A DNA stretch of 62,827 bases. It comes from Mesorhizobium temperatum. GTDB taxonomy: Bacteria > Pseudomonadota > Alphaproteobacteria > Rhizobiales > Rhizobiaceae. The stretch spans positions 286,018-348,844 of the forward strand of contig NZ_NPKJ01000075.1 in the NCBI RefSeq assembly GCF_002284575.1, written 5' to 3'. Shown one piece after another: positions 26,023 to 35,312 of this stretch. Below the pieces are notes generated by a model. It saw only the letters and a list, made by a program, of their open reading frames with translations, made no database searches and was not told where the DNA came from. Position numbers and translations under genes: made by a program. The first letter of the stretch is position 1. Each line of letters opens with the position of its first letter.

Positions 26023-26772
26023 CTACCGCCAACCGCCCGAGGCGGTGATGCGCTCGCCGGTCAGCCAGGACGCGTCGTCGGAGGCCAGGAACACCGCGAT
26101 GCGGGCAATGTCGTCGGGCTGGCCGAAGCGGCCGAGCGGGGTCATGGTGATGACCTGCTTCTCGAACTCGCTGCCGACGATACCGATACGTTTCAGGCCT
26201 TCAGTGTCGACGCCACCCGGGGCAATGGCGTTGACGCGGATGTTGCGGGCGCCGAGCTCCCGCGACATGGACAGCGTGATCGAATCCACCGCGGCCTTGG
26301 TGGCGGCGTAGACCAGCGAGTTCGGCTGCGGGTTGAGGCTGGCGACCGAGCTGATGTTGATCACGCTGCCGCCTCTGGTGCCGAAATGGTTCACCGCTTC
26401 CCGGATGGCCAGGATGGTGCCCAATACATTGGTGTCGAACTCGCGGTGGAACTCGGCCTCGGTCACGGCTTCCAGCGGTTCGAACGCGAACACGCCGGCA
26501 TTGTTGACCAATATGTCGACCGCGCCGAACGACGATTTGGCCGCCTCGAACAGGCGGCGCACGTCAGCCGCTTGCGACACATCACCTTGGACGGCAACGG
26601 CTCGGCCGCCTCCGTCCTTGATCGCGGTAACGACGCGGTCCGCACCTTCCCGCGACGAAGCATAGTTGACGACCACGGCGGCACCGGCCGCCGCAAGACC
26701 CTTGGCGATGCCGGCGCCGATACCCTTGGAGGCGCCGGTGACGATGGCGACCTTGCCGTTCAGCTTGCTCAT
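26023..26772 (-). CDS. SDR family oxidoreductase (3-oxoacyl-ACP-reductase-like)
   Basis: A 249-residue classical short-chain dehydrogenase. The cofactor motif TGASKGIG is at 12-19, NNAG at 90-93, and the catalytic residues are Ser near 141 with Y155 and K159 in YAATK. The C-terminal GERITASGGWR is the family's usual ending. ATG 26772 is preceded by AAGGAG at eight bases. It is divergent from a LysR gene 97 bases away that probably regulates it. The substrate is unknown; the sequence is close to the glucose-1-dehydrogenase and FabG-like groups. Confidence 0.92.
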   Translation of the reverse strand: MSKLNGKVAIVTGASKGIGAGIAKGLAAAGAAVVVNYASSREGADRVVTAIKDGGGRAVAVQGDVSQAADVRRLFEAAKSSFGAVDILVNNAGVFAFEPLEAVTEAEFHREFDTNVLGTILAIREAVNHFGTRGGSVINISSVASLNPQPNSLVYAATKAAVDSITLSMSRELGARNIRVNAIAPGGVDTEGLKRIGIVGSEFEKQVITMTPLGRFGQPDDIARIAVFLASDDASWLTGERITASGGWR

Positions 26773-26869
26773 CAAATTTCTCCTTTGTTGATGATGGGCG
26801 GTATTTAATAGTGATCGGATAGCGTATTAGGATCATCTCGATCGGTTCTTTCGTGCCTGGAACTCTTGA

Positions 26870-27763
26870 ATGACCACAATCCTCGAAAAGACCGCCGGTC
26901 TCGTCGCCTTCGTGCGTACAGTCGACGCCGGCTCGTTCCATGCCGCCAGCCGGCTGGTCGGCTCCAGCCCGTCGGCGGTGTCGAAAAGCGTGGCGCGGCT
27001 CGAGCGGCGGCTGGGCGTGCGGCTGATCCAGCGCTCGACGCGCCGGCTCGGGCTGACCAGCGAAGGCCTCGCCTATTACGAGCGGGTCGCGCCTTTGCTC
27101 AGAGCGCTCGATGATGCCGAGGACATCGTCCATATGGCCGATACGGCGCGCGGCCTGCTGCGCGTCACGGCAGCCGTCGAACTCGGGCGCGGCCTGATCG
27201 CCTCATGGGCGCAAGCGTTCCTGGCTCAGCACGGCGAGGTGAAACTGGAGCTTAGCGTCACCGACCGCCACGCCGACCTGATCCGCGAAGGCTATGACGT
27301 CGCGGTGCGCATGGGGGCGCTGTCCGACACCGGGCTCATCGCGCGCAAGATCGCCAATCTGCCGATCGTGCTGGTGGCCTCGCCGGCCTATGTCGAACAG
27401 CGTGGCCGGCCGGCCTCGATCGAGGCGTTGCAGAGCCACGACTTCGTCCGCTACCAGATGGCCGGCCGTCCCTATCCGGTCACCTTGGCCGACGGCACGG
27501 AAGTCGTGCCGAACGGGCGGCTCGATACCGATGACGGCGGCGCCATCCGGCAAGCGGCGCTTGCCGGAGCCGGCATCGCGCATCTGATGCAGTTTGCCGT
27601 GCAGGACGATCTCGACGCCGGCCGCCTAGTCCGCATCTTGCCCGAGGTGGCGATGCCGACCATGCCGGTGCACATCGTCCATGCGTATGGGCGACAGCTA
27701 CCGGTCCGCGGCCGGCTGTTCGTCGACTTCCTGGCGAGCCAGATGGCGGTGCTGACGCGATAG
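26870..27763 (+). CDS. LysR family transcriptional regulator
   Basis: A 297-residue LysR regulator with an HTH at about residues 8-66 (FHAASRLVGSSPSAVSKSVARLERRLGVRL) and an effector domain of the CrgA/DmlR-like type (DRHADLIREGYDVAVRMGALSD). It is divergent from the SDR gene and likely its regulator. The same subtype as the regulator at 4659-5582. Confidence 0.92.
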   Translation: MTTILEKTAGLVAFVRTVDAGSFHAASRLVGSSPSAVSKSVARLERRLGVRLIQRSTRRLGLTSEGLAYYERVAPLLRALDDAEDIVHMADTARGLLRVTAAVELGRGLIASWAQAFLAQHGEVKLELSVTDRHADLIREGYDVAVRMGALSDTGLIARKIANLPIVLVASPAYVEQRGRPASIEALQSHDFVRYQMAGRPYPVTLADGTEVVPNGRLDTDDGGAIRQAALAGAGIAHLMQFAVQDDLDAGRLVRILPEVAMPTMPVHIVHAYGRQLPVRGRLFVDFLASQMAVLTR

Positions 27764-27815
27764 GGCGGGCGGGATAGCCGTCGCAAGCAAGACCTTGTCC
27801 TCGTCACCTAGGTCA

Positions 27816-28235
27816 TCAAAACGCAATCTTCACCGAAGCGGCGCTGCGGTTGGCTGGCCCGTGAAAGACGGCCTCGATGTTGTTGCCGTCGGGATCGAGC
27901 AGGAAGGCGGCATAGTAGCCGGGATGGTAGGGCCGCTCGCCCGGTGCGCCGTTGTCCGTGCCGCCGCCGTCAAGGCCGGCCTTATAGAAGGCGTCGACCA
28001 TCGCGCGGTCCCTTGCCTGGAAGGCAAGGTGGTGGCGCCCCGTCAGTTGCCCGCTGGCCGCCCGGCTGTCGATGCTGGAGACGAACAGCTCGTCGGCCCA
28101 GAAATAATCCTCGGCGCTTCCGCCGATGGGAACATCGAGCACCTTGAAAACCGCCTCGTAGAAGCGGCGGCTGGCCTTGAGATCCCTGACCACCAGCTGG
28201 ACGTGGTCGATGAGACGGCCGCGATGAAGTTCCAT
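27816..28235 (-). CDS. VOC family (glyoxalase-like) protein
   Basis: A 139-residue vicinal-oxygen-chelate protein with one two-module domain: IDHVQLVVRDLKASRRFYEAVFKVLD at the N-terminus (metal ligand H), GRHHLAFQARDRAMVDAFY in the middle, and DPDGNNIEAVFHG at the C-terminus (metal ligand E). ATG 28235 has an AGGAG site about nine bases upstream. Members include lyases, dioxygenases and resistance proteins, and no specific function can be assigned. Confidence 0.88.
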   Translation of the reverse strand: MELHRGRLIDHVQLVVRDLKASRRFYEAVFKVLDVPIGGSAEDYFWADELFVSSIDSRAASGQLTGRHHLAFQARDRAMVDAFYKAGLDGGGTDNGAPGERPYHPGYYAAFLLDPDGNNIEAVFHGPANRSAASVKIAF

Positions 28236-28447
28236 GCCTGTTAGCTCCTGATCGCCAGGTTGGAAATCTAGCTCAGGGCGGTGCACGGTCAATGCAATGG
28301 AGCAATTGAGTGGCGCGATTTCCTGACTGGATAAAAAATGCAACCGGATTGTAGGATTCGAAATGTCGCCATCGTCCTTCGGACGCAAGCGGTGTGGCGA
28401 AGCTCGAAAGAAGTCGCGCCGTGTCCAAACGATCTCGGGAGAAAAAT

Positions 28448-29650
28448 ATGCGCATTTCCTATCGTTGGGTCATCGTCGCGGCTGGCGCCCTGATGACCTG
28501 CGTCGCCCTCGGGGCGATGTTCTCGCTGGCGATCTTCCTCGAACCGATGGCGCTCGACACAGATTGGTCGCGCGCCGGCATATCGAGCGCGATGACGCTG
28601 AACTTCCTGGTAATGGGCCTCGGCGGCTTCGCCTGGGGCGCCATTTACGATCGCTACGGCGCTCGCATTGTCGTGATGATAGGTGCGGTGCTGCTCGGGC
28701 TGGCGTTGGTACTGGCCAGCCGCACCGGCTCGCTGCTTGTCTTCCAGATCACCTATGGCGTGCTCGTCGGCCTCGCGGCAAGCGCCTTCTTTGCGCCGAT
28801 GATCGCGCTGACCACGGCCTGGTTCGACAAGAACCGCAGCCTTGCCGTTTCGCTGGTTTCGGCCGGCATGGGCGTGGCACCCATGACGATCTCGCCCTTC
28901 GCGCGCTGGCTGATCTCGGCCTATGACTGGCGCACAGCCATGTTCGTCATCGGCGTCGCGGCGTGGGCGCTGCTGGTGCCGGCCGCATTGCTGGTGCGTC
29001 AGCCGCCCAAGCCTGCCGCTGACGGCGCCGCCTCCGCTCTTGCCGCCGACGATACCGGCATGTCGGTTCCGCAGGCTCTGCGCTCGCCGCAATTCATCGT
29101 TCTGGCACTGACCTTCTTTGCCTGCTGTGCGGCGCATTCCGGGCCAATCTTCCACATGGTGAGCTATGCGATGCTGTGCGGCATAGCGCCGATGGCGGCG
29201 GTCAGCATCTACAGCATCGAGGGCCTGGCGGGGCTGGGCGGCAGGCTTTTATACGGCGTGCTTGCCGACCGGCTGGGCGTCAAGCCGGTGCTGATTACCG
29301 GTCTGGCGATACAGTCGGTGGTGATCGCAGCCTACCTTGCCGTCAGTGAGCTTGGTCAGTTCTATACGCTCGCCGTCATCTTTGGCGCCACCTATGGCGG
29401 CGTGATGCCGCTCTATGCGGTGCTGGCGCGCGAATATTTCGGCCAGCGCATCCTCGGCACGGTGTTTGGTGCTGTAACCATGCTGTCCAGCATCGGCATG
29501 GCCTTCGGCCCGCTCGCCGGCGGCATGGTGTTCGATGCCTATGCCAGCTATTCCTGGCTGTTCATCGGCTCGGCCCTGGTCGGGCTCGGCGCGTTGGCGG
29601 TGGCGATCGCCTTCCCGCGGCTGCCGCGCAGGGAGTTGCAACCGGCGTAG
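28448..29650 (+). CDS. MFS transporter (oxalate/formate-antiporter-like)
   Basis: A 400-residue major facilitator with about twelve transmembrane segments. The loop 2-3 motif is GAIYDRYGARIVV; its counterpart in the second half is GVLADRLGVKPVL. ATG 28448 follows GGGAG. The overall pattern (MFSLAIFLEPMALDTDWSRAGISSAMTLNF) resembles the monocarboxylate and oxalate/formate antiporter group, which transports small organic anions. No operon partner; a strong hairpin follows the stop. Confidence 0.88.
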   Translation: MRISYRWVIVAAGALMTCVALGAMFSLAIFLEPMALDTDWSRAGISSAMTLNFLVMGLGGFAWGAIYDRYGARIVVMIGAVLLGLALVLASRTGSLLVFQITYGVLVGLAASAFFAPMIALTTAWFDKNRSLAVSLVSAGMGVAPMTISPFARWLISAYDWRTAMFVIGVAAWALLVPAALLVRQPPKPAADGAASALAADDTGMSVPQALRSPQFIVLALTFFACCAAHSGPIFHMVSYAMLCGIAPMAAVSIYSIEGLAGLGGRLLYGVLADRLGVKPVLITGLAIQSVVIAAYLAVSELGQFYTLAVIFGATYGGVMPLYAVLAREYFGQRILGTVFGAVTMLSSIGMAFGPLAGGMVFDAYASYSWLFIGSALVGLGALAVAIAFPRLPRRELQPA

Positions 29651-29670
29651 CACGGCGGAGAGAGGATGCA

Positions 29671-29713
29671 GGGGGTCGAAAGTGGACATCGCATATGTCA
29701 GCTTTTGACCCCC
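29671..29713 (+). terminator. Large imperfect hairpin after the MFS gene
   Basis: Arms 29671-29689 and 29695-29713 pair over 19 positions (GGGGGTC...GACAT with ATGTC...GACCCCC), with two G-T wobbles and one mismatch. The loop is five bases. No T run follows, so it is either a non-canonical terminator or a 3' stabiliser. Confidence 0.5.
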
Positions 29714-30022
29714 AGTCGCGAGGCGTTCATCGGCGGTGATAGGAGCCGGGTCAAGACTGTGCAGGACCCATCTCCCTTAATTAGCAATCGATCATGATGC
29801 AGCGCAGCGCCCAAATGTCGATTGCCGGTAGGCTGAGGTTCGGACGAAAACCGTCAAAGAATGGCAAATTAAGGGCTTTTTCATGGATTGTGCGCCGCGC
29901 ACTCACGCGACCATTTCAAGTGCGTTAACATTTTGTGTTTGCTGCGCAGCATTTTTTTCCTATCCTCGCCTCAGGGCTTTGCGCATTCGATTGCGTGAAG
30001 AACTGGCGTGAGGATCCCTAAA
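29714..30022. other. Intergenic region upstream of the polysaccharide locus
   Basis: About 310 bases with no supported gene. The second half is AT-rich and contains TTAACATTTTGTGTTTG followed by a TGCTGC-GCAGCA palindrome and seven Ts near 29950. It probably holds the promoter for the nucleotide-sugar genes; the exact elements are not clear. Confidence 0.4.
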
Positions 30023-30994
30023 ATGCAGCAGGCAAAGCGAGTCTTGGTGACGGGGGGCGCAGGTTTTCTGGGATCGTTCTTATGCGAGCGGTTGCTTGCT
30101 GAAGGCCACGAGGTTGTATGCGTCGACAATTTCTTCACAGGAAGTCGGAGAAACGTCTCGCATTTGCTCGACAACAGATCCTTTGAGATCATTCGCCACG
30201 ACGTGACATTTCCGCTCTACATAGAAGTTGATGAAATATACAACCTTGCTTGCCCGGCAAGCCCGGTTCACTATCAGTTCGATCCGGTCCAGACGACAAA
30301 GACCAACGTCCATGGGGCGATCAATATGCTGGGGCTCGCCAAGCGGGTTCGCGCAAAGATCCTTCAGGCGTCCACGTCTGAAGTCTACGGAGATCCCGAG
30401 ATTCACCCGCAGACCGAGGACTATTGGGGCAGGGTAAACCCGATAGGTCCCCGTTCCTGTTACGACGAAGGCAAGCGGTGTGCCGAAACCCTGTTTTTCG
30501 ACTATTGGCGGCAGCACAGGCTGCGGATCAAGGTAGCGCGCATCTTCAACACTTACGGTCCGAGAATGCGTCCGGACGACGGCCGCGTCATTTCCAACTT
30601 CATCATGCAGGCACTGCGAAACAAGCCGATAACCGTGTACGGCACCGGCCAGCAGACACGCTCATTTTGCTACGTCAATGATCTCATCGACGGTCTGGTT
30701 CGCCTGATGCACACGGCCGACGATGTTACCGGCCCAATCAATCTCGGCAACCCGGTCGAATTCACGATGCTCGAACTTGCCAATCTCGTGATCGAACTTA
30801 CCGGAAGCCGATCCAAGATCAGGTTTTTACCTTTGCCCGTCGATGACCCAAGGCAGCGACAGCCTGATATCGGGTGTGCCTTGCGCGAGCTCAATTGGAA
30901 GCCAAGAATCGCGTTGCGCGATGGTCTCGTCACGACCATTGCCTATTTCGAAACCCTGGTTTCATCGGGGAATGTTCCCGCCGCTGCCGAATGA
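30023..30994 (+). CDS. UDP-glucuronate decarboxylase (UDP-xylose synthase) type epimerase
   Basis: A 323-residue extended SDR that converts UDP-glucuronate to UDP-xylose with bound NAD. The signature is clear: GGAGFLGS (11-18), ASTSEVYGDPEIHPQTEDYWG from about 116, then NPIGPRSCYDEGKRCAE with catalytic Y147 and K151, and RIFNTYGPRM. ATG 30023 is preceded by GAGG at about nine bases; an upstream GTG would add five residues. Its stop overlaps the start of the UDP-glucose 4-epimerase gene by four bases (ATGA), so the two form an operon that supplies sugar donors to the glycosyltransferases of this locus. Confidence 0.93.
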   Translation: MQQAKRVLVTGGAGFLGSFLCERLLAEGHEVVCVDNFFTGSRRNVSHLLDNRSFEIIRHDVTFPLYIEVDEIYNLACPASPVHYQFDPVQTTKTNVHGAINMLGLAKRVRAKILQASTSEVYGDPEIHPQTEDYWGRVNPIGPRSCYDEGKRCAETLFFDYWRQHRLRIKVARIFNTYGPRMRPDDGRVISNFIMQALRNKPITVYGTGQQTRSFCYVNDLIDGLVRLMHTADDVTGPINLGNPVEFTMLELANLVIELTGSRSKIRFLPLPVDDPRQRQPDIGCALRELNWKPRIALRDGLVTTIAYFETLVSSGNVPAAAE

Positions 30995-31965
30995 AGACAG
31001 TCCTGGTCACCGGCGGGGCCGGCTATATCGGGTCGCACTGCTGCAAGGCATTCGCGGAGTCCGGTTGGTCGGTCATATCTTATGACAATCTCTCGCGCGG
31101 CTGGCGCGACGCGGTCAAATGGGGACCGCTTGTCGAGGGCGATATTTGCGACGTCGCAGCGGTGGCGGCAGCGCTGCATCAATATCGGCCAGATGTGGTG
31201 GCGCATTTCGCCGCTTACGCCTATGTCGGCGAGTCCGTCGAGCGCCCGGAACTCTACTACCGAAATAACAGTTTTGGGACGCTGGTCTTGCTCGAGGAAA
31301 TGCTGAAGATCGGCGTCGACAAGCTGATCTTGTCGAGCACTTGCGCATCCTACGGCGTTCCCGTTCGTTCTCCGATTGACGAAACGCACCCGCAGTCGCC
31401 CATCAATCCCTATGGATGGTCGAAATTCATCGTAGAACGAATGGTGGACGATCTCTCCTCTGCCCATGGCCTGAACGCGGTCGTGCTGCGGTATTTCAAC
31501 GCGGCCGGATGTGATCCCGACGGCGAGATCGGTGAGCGGCATGAACCGGAAACGCATGTCATTCCGCTCGCTATCGAGGCGGCGATTAGGTCGGGCCGGA
31601 TTTTTACCATTAATGGCACCGACTTCGACACAAGGGACGGAACCGCGGTGCGGGACTATGTCCACGTCACCGATCTCGCCCGTGCGCACGTTCTGGCAGG
31701 GGAGAAGCTTCTGCGCGATCCGGGAGTCCACGTCTACAATCTCGGCACCGGAACCGGAACGACGGTGAACGAATTGGTCGATGCGGTGAGCCGGGCTTCG
31801 GGAACGCGCCTTCCTGTGGCCTACGGTCCGCGCAGGGCAGGCGACCCGCCTGCGCTTGTAGCCGCGGCCAGCAAGGCGACCCGGGAACTCGGCTGGGTAC
31901 CCGGGCAATCCGGAATCGACCGGATCGTCGAAACGGCGCTGGCCTGGTATCGCCGCCGGTTGTGA
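30991..31965 (+). CDS. galE: UDP-glucose 4-epimerase
   Basis: A 324-residue extended SDR of the GalE/ExoB group that interconverts UDP-glucose and UDP-galactose. It has GGAGYIGS (8-15), the rhizobial ExoB-like SSTCASYG with the catalytic Ser/Thr, Y141 and K145 in NPYGWSKF, and RYFNAAGCDPDGEIGERHEPETH. It starts within the stop codon of the UDP-xylose synthase gene. GalE supplies galactose for exopolysaccharide or lipopolysaccharide. It could act on UDP-xylose/arabinose as well, which the operon partner makes plausible. Confidence 0.93.
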   Translation: MKTVLVTGGAGYIGSHCCKAFAESGWSVISYDNLSRGWRDAVKWGPLVEGDICDVAAVAAALHQYRPDVVAHFAAYAYVGESVERPELYYRNNSFGTLVLLEEMLKIGVDKLILSSTCASYGVPVRSPIDETHPQSPINPYGWSKFIVERMVDDLSSAHGLNAVVLRYFNAAGCDPDGEIGERHEPETHVIPLAIEAAIRSGRIFTINGTDFDTRDGTAVRDYVHVTDLARAHVLAGEKLLRDPGVHVYNLGTGTGTTVNELVDAVSRASGTRLPVAYGPRRAGDPPALVAAASKATRELGWVPGQSGIDRIVETALAWYRRRL

Positions 31966-31987
31966 CGATCTTTTTTGCGGAAGAGCC

Positions 31988-32150
31988 CTACCGCTTGCTC
32001 AACAAGCAATCGAGAGCGGCGGCAACTGCGGCAAGCGAGAAATTTTCCTCTATCCGCTTTCGCGCCGCCCGACCCAGGCGTTCCCGCAAGCCCGGATTGT
32101 CCTTCAGTTTGCAGGGCGCGCGATTTCAGCGTTGCGGTCGCGCGGTCGAC
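31988..32150 (-). pseudogene. C-terminal remnant of a GT4-type (group 1) glycosyltransferase
   Basis: Minus strand, ending at a TAG (31988-31990). The last 38 codons read KDNPGLRERLGRAARKRIEE then NFSLAAVAAALDCLLSKR, which is the typical C-terminal helix of group 1 glycosyltransferases. Upstream the homology jumps frame (DRATATLKSRALQ, about 32105-32150), and the rest of the gene, some 300 codons, is missing before the Wzt stop codon at 32202. It is a deletion remnant inside the polysaccharide locus. Confidence 0.65.
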
Positions 32151-32201
32151 GGATTGAACTACATCGAAGATTTATTCGCCAGGACGTCTCTCCACGCGCC
32201 T

Positions 32202-33437
32202 TCAATCCACCTCAAGCAATTGGGCAGAATGCGACAGTCGCACAATCCCGTGCTCTTTCAGATATGGCCAATAGGAGTCATTGACTGTTGCCGCAACAAC
32301 GTCGAACGTTAGCAAGTTCTCGCTTGCGAGGTCCGGGTCATCCTCTCCCCACGCATAGAGAGCCGCTCCAGCGCTATAAGTGCCAGGCAACAATCCCAAC
32401 GATCGCACGCTGAATACGACCTTTGCCTGCCCAACTATGTCAAATTGACCAACACCTTCCGCGAGGCTTTCGAGCACAGAGATCAAGTTGCCTTCCTGAT
32501 CAAAAATCTGGATATGAACTACGCTTCGGTGAAACGAATTCCTCGCGCCCAGCTTCAGCACAAAATCGTAATCGCCGCCAAACTTGAGCTGGCTGCAGCG
32601 CTCGCGCGTACCCGGATACACAATAGCCACTTGCATCCAGAGGTCATCATCGCCAACGCGCTCGGTTCCGTTGCTGCTCGGGGCGGTGTTCGACAGGTAC
32701 GCATCGATGATCGATGATGCCTCGCCAAAATCCTTCAGAAGGCCGCGGTCCAAATAAATCGCTTTTGTGCAATGCTGCCGAACCATGGCCATGTTGTGGC
32801 TCACGAACAGCACGGTCCGACCTTCACCCGCGACGTTCTTCATCGTGCCGAGACATTTCCTTTGAAATTCAGCATCGCCGACAGCAAGCACCTCGTCGAC
32901 GACGAGAATCTCCGGCTCCAGATGAGCAGCGATCGCGAAGGCGAGCCGAACATACATGCCGGACGAATAACGCTTGACCGGCGTTTCGAGAAAGCTGCCG
33001 ATATCGGCAAATTTGATGATCCGGTCTAGCTTACGCGTGATCTCGGCCTTACTCATGCCGAGGATCGCGCCGTTGAGGTAGATGTTCTCGATCCCGTCGA
33101 GATCCGGATGGAATCCGGCCCCTACCTCCAGCAAGCTTCCGATCCGGCCTCGCATTACTGCCTCGCCCTCATCCGGAGCCGTGATCGAGGTCAAAACCTT
33201 GAGCAGCGTGGTCTTTCCCGAGCCGTTGCGTCCGATGATGCCGCACACGGTGCCAGTCGGAACGGAAAAAGTGATGTTCTTGATGGCGAAGAATTCGTTG
33301 AGGGAAGCTTTGGCTTCCCGCGAGCGCAAACGCGCGACAAGTTGTTCGACCTCCTCACGCAATGAGCGCACGCCGATCGCGCCGCGCCGGTAGCGCTTGG
33401 AAAGTCCTCGGACCTCAACGGCTGGCAATTCTGTCAT
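32202..33437 (-). CDS. wzt: O-antigen/polysaccharide ABC exporter ATP-binding protein (Wzt-like)
   Basis: A 411-residue ATPase of a Wzm-Wzt polysaccharide exporter. The NBD has Walker A GRNGSGKT (69-76), signature YSSGM (157-161) and Walker B ILVVDE (177-182), with the linker SLLEVGAGFHPDLDGIENIYLNG typical of this family. A C-terminal beta-sandwich of the Wzt_C type (about 265-400) should recognise a modified chain end. It starts five bases after the GT-methyltransferase gene ends. That neighbour could add the terminal methyl cap read by the C-domain, a link known from other Wzt systems and inferred here. Confidence 0.93.
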   Translation of the reverse strand: MTELPAVEVRGLSKRYRRGAIGVRSLREEVEQLVARLRSREAKASLNEFFAIKNITFSVPTGTVCGIIGRNGSGKTTLLKVLTSITAPDEGEAVMRGRIGSLLEVGAGFHPDLDGIENIYLNGAILGMSKAEITRKLDRIIKFADIGSFLETPVKRYSSGMYVRLAFAIAAHLEPEILVVDEVLAVGDAEFQRKCLGTMKNVAGEGRTVLFVSHNMAMVRQHCTKAIYLDRGLLKDFGEASSIIDAYLSNTAPSSNGTERVGDDDLWMQVAIVYPGTRERCSQLKFGGDYDFVLKLGARNSFHRSVVHIQIFDQEGNLISVLESLAEGVGQFDIVGQAKVVFSVRSLGLLPGTYSAGAALYAWGEDDPDLASENLLTFDVVAATVNDSYWPYLKEHGIVRLSHSAQLLEVD

Positions 33438-33442
33438 CGATC

Positions 33443-35071
33443 TCAAGCCGTAACATTTGCGGTTCGACTGCCGGGTTGATCCGCGGTCAGCCCGTCCTTC
33501 ACGACGCGCGCCGTGACAACGATAGGATAGGCGGTGTCCCGGACGTCGAGCTTCTGGTCAGAAACTTCTTCCTTGGCGAGTCCCTGGAGAAAACAGACTG
33601 CCGCAAAGACGTTGCCGTGGGTTTCGAGCGCCATATTCGCCGTGCTGAAGGATTTCGCAAGCAACTTCGCCAACGCCGCCTGCGTCAATGACCAGAACCA
33701 CGTGCTGCCCCACTCGCCGCGATCGACCGGGGTGATGCCAGGAACAGTTAGCAGCAGCACGCCCCCGGGCTTGAGCGCTTCGGCCAGTGCAGCGACCGCG
33801 GCCGACATGTCGAAGATCAGATGAAGTGTTTGCGTGAGGATGATGCAGTCGAAGGCGTTTGACGGCAGGACTCCGGGCTGCGACAGGTCGCCTATGATGG
33901 TCGCGTTTGGATTATCGGGATCAACATGCAGCACGTCGCTCTTGACGACATGAGCACCGCCAAAATGCATCGTGTAGCTGTTGTCGCCGATTTCCAGCAC
34001 ACGGCCATGTATGTCGGCCGCATTCAATTGTAGGAAATTCTCAATATAATACCGATCTATTGGCTTGCCGCGATCATATCCAAATGAGTGGCTCATCGGC
34101 ATCGTGCGTGCGAAATCCCCAAACCGCACCGAACCGACGAGCGGAGCCCGCCAATCGGCGCCGGAAGCTCCGAGCAGCCGTCGCACATGCCTGCCGACCT
34201 TGCGCTTTATCCTAAATGCCGCCGTTTGCAGCGTAGTCGGCGGCGACATCTGCAAAGCCTGCCGCAGCATGCGAATCGCTTTGGCGGGTTCGGCGCGGAT
34301 CGCGCGCAAGGCCTCAGTAGTCAACTCCTCGGTATAGTAGGTCTTCCACAACCGCCTACCATCGCGGACTGCAAGACGCACATCGTCGTCAACCGGGCCT
34401 GCCAACTGCTTGTCAAGCACCGACAATGCTGCAGCGAGCATCATCGATCGATTCTTCGACATGTTGTCGCCGTGCATGCGATATTCGGCGACGACATCGT
34501 CGTGCGTTACGATCGAACCGCGCCGGGCGATTCGCAAGAATAGCTCATAGTCTTCGCAGGACCGCATTGAAACGTCGAACCCGCCCATGGCTGCGAGCCT
34601 CTCCCGCCGATAAACCACGGTCGCATGCATCGCAATGAAGTTTCCCGTCCGCAGTAACTGAAGATAAGGATCTTCAATAAGCGCGATGTGATGCTTGTCT
34701 GAGTCGATCGCACCGCTTCCATTGATGAAGCGATGAGCTCCGTAAGCGAGAACCGCATCTGGATGCGCAACCAGCATTCGCACGCCCGTCTCCATGGCAT
34801 TCGGAAGGAGACGATCATCCGCGTCCAGAAAGGTGATGTAATCGGATCTGGAAGCTGCCAGTCCGGTGTTTCGGGCGGCCGCGAGCCCGCAATTGTCCTG
34901 CCTGATCAGGCGCACGCCTGGATGACGCTCGACAACCGATGCCGGATTGTCGGTGGATCCGTCGTCGACGACAATAATTTCATCCATCGGCCGACTTTGA
35001 CGAAGACAGCTCTGAATGGCTTCCTCGAGAAAGCGAGTGTGGTTGTAAGTTGTTATGACGACTGCGATCAT
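33443..35071 (-). CDS. Fusion of GT2 glycosyltransferase and SAM methyltransferase
   Basis: A 542-residue two-domain protein. Residues 1 to about 230 are a GT-A-fold family 2 glycosyltransferase (AVVITTYNHTRFLEEAIQSC; IIVVDDGST; DADD at 83-86; SCEDYELFLRIARRG). Residues about 335-500 are a class I methyltransferase-like domain (HGRVLEIGDNSYTMHFGG; IGDLSQPGVLPSNAFDCIILTQTLHLI; LKPGGVLLLTVPGI). The SAM-binding glycine motif is weak (EIGDNSY instead of GxGxG). The gene lies directly upstream of wzt, so it probably acts late on the exported glycan, perhaps adding and methylating a terminal sugar. The cap role is inference. Confidence 0.9.
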   Translation of the reverse strand: MIAVVITTYNHTRFLEEAIQSCLRQSRPMDEIIVVDDGSTDNPASVVERHPGVRLIRQDNCGLAAARNTGLAASRSDYITFLDADDRLLPNAMETGVRMLVAHPDAVLAYGAHRFINGSGAIDSDKHHIALIEDPYLQLLRTGNFIAMHATVVYRRERLAAMGGFDVSMRSCEDYELFLRIARRGSIVTHDDVVAEYRMHGDNMSKNRSMMLAAALSVLDKQLAGPVDDDVRLAVRDGRRLWKTYYTEELTTEALRAIRAEPAKAIRMLRQALQMSPPTTLQTAAFRIKRKVGRHVRRLLGASGADWRAPLVGSVRFGDFARTMPMSHSFGYDRGKPIDRYYIENFLQLNAADIHGRVLEIGDNSYTMHFGGAHVVKSDVLHVDPDNPNATIIGDLSQPGVLPSNAFDCIILTQTLHLIFDMSAAVAALAEALKPGGVLLLTVPGITPVDRGEWGSTWFWSLTQAALAKLLAKSFSTANMALETHGNVFAAVCFLQGLAKEEVSDQKLDVRDTAYPIVVTARVVKDGLTADQPGSRTANVTA

Positions 35072-35312
35072 GAAACAGCCAAATTCTCCTTAGCTTCGCA
35101 GAGAGGCAACGGGCGGGTGTTCGTTGCCAGAAATCGAACGCGACCGTAGGCCTCACAAACAGAATTTTGGCACAGAAATGATGGACACTCGTCAGTTTTA
35201 GCACGTCGCCCCCAGCGAGGCGATGCGACTTGTCATTCACGTAAAACGGTATCGTTAATATCAGACATCTCAGGCTTGGTCGCGATCCAATCCGCGCCAC
35301 CGGTCCCGCCCA

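Noticed and set aside
29945..29975. TGCTGC-GCAGCA followed by seven Ts as a terminator
   Set aside because: The usable stem is only four base pairs with a four-base loop, too weak for a convincing terminator.
31962..32312. 116-codon plus-strand frame after galE
   Set aside because: It is antisense to the glycosyltransferase remnant and to the 3' end of wzt.
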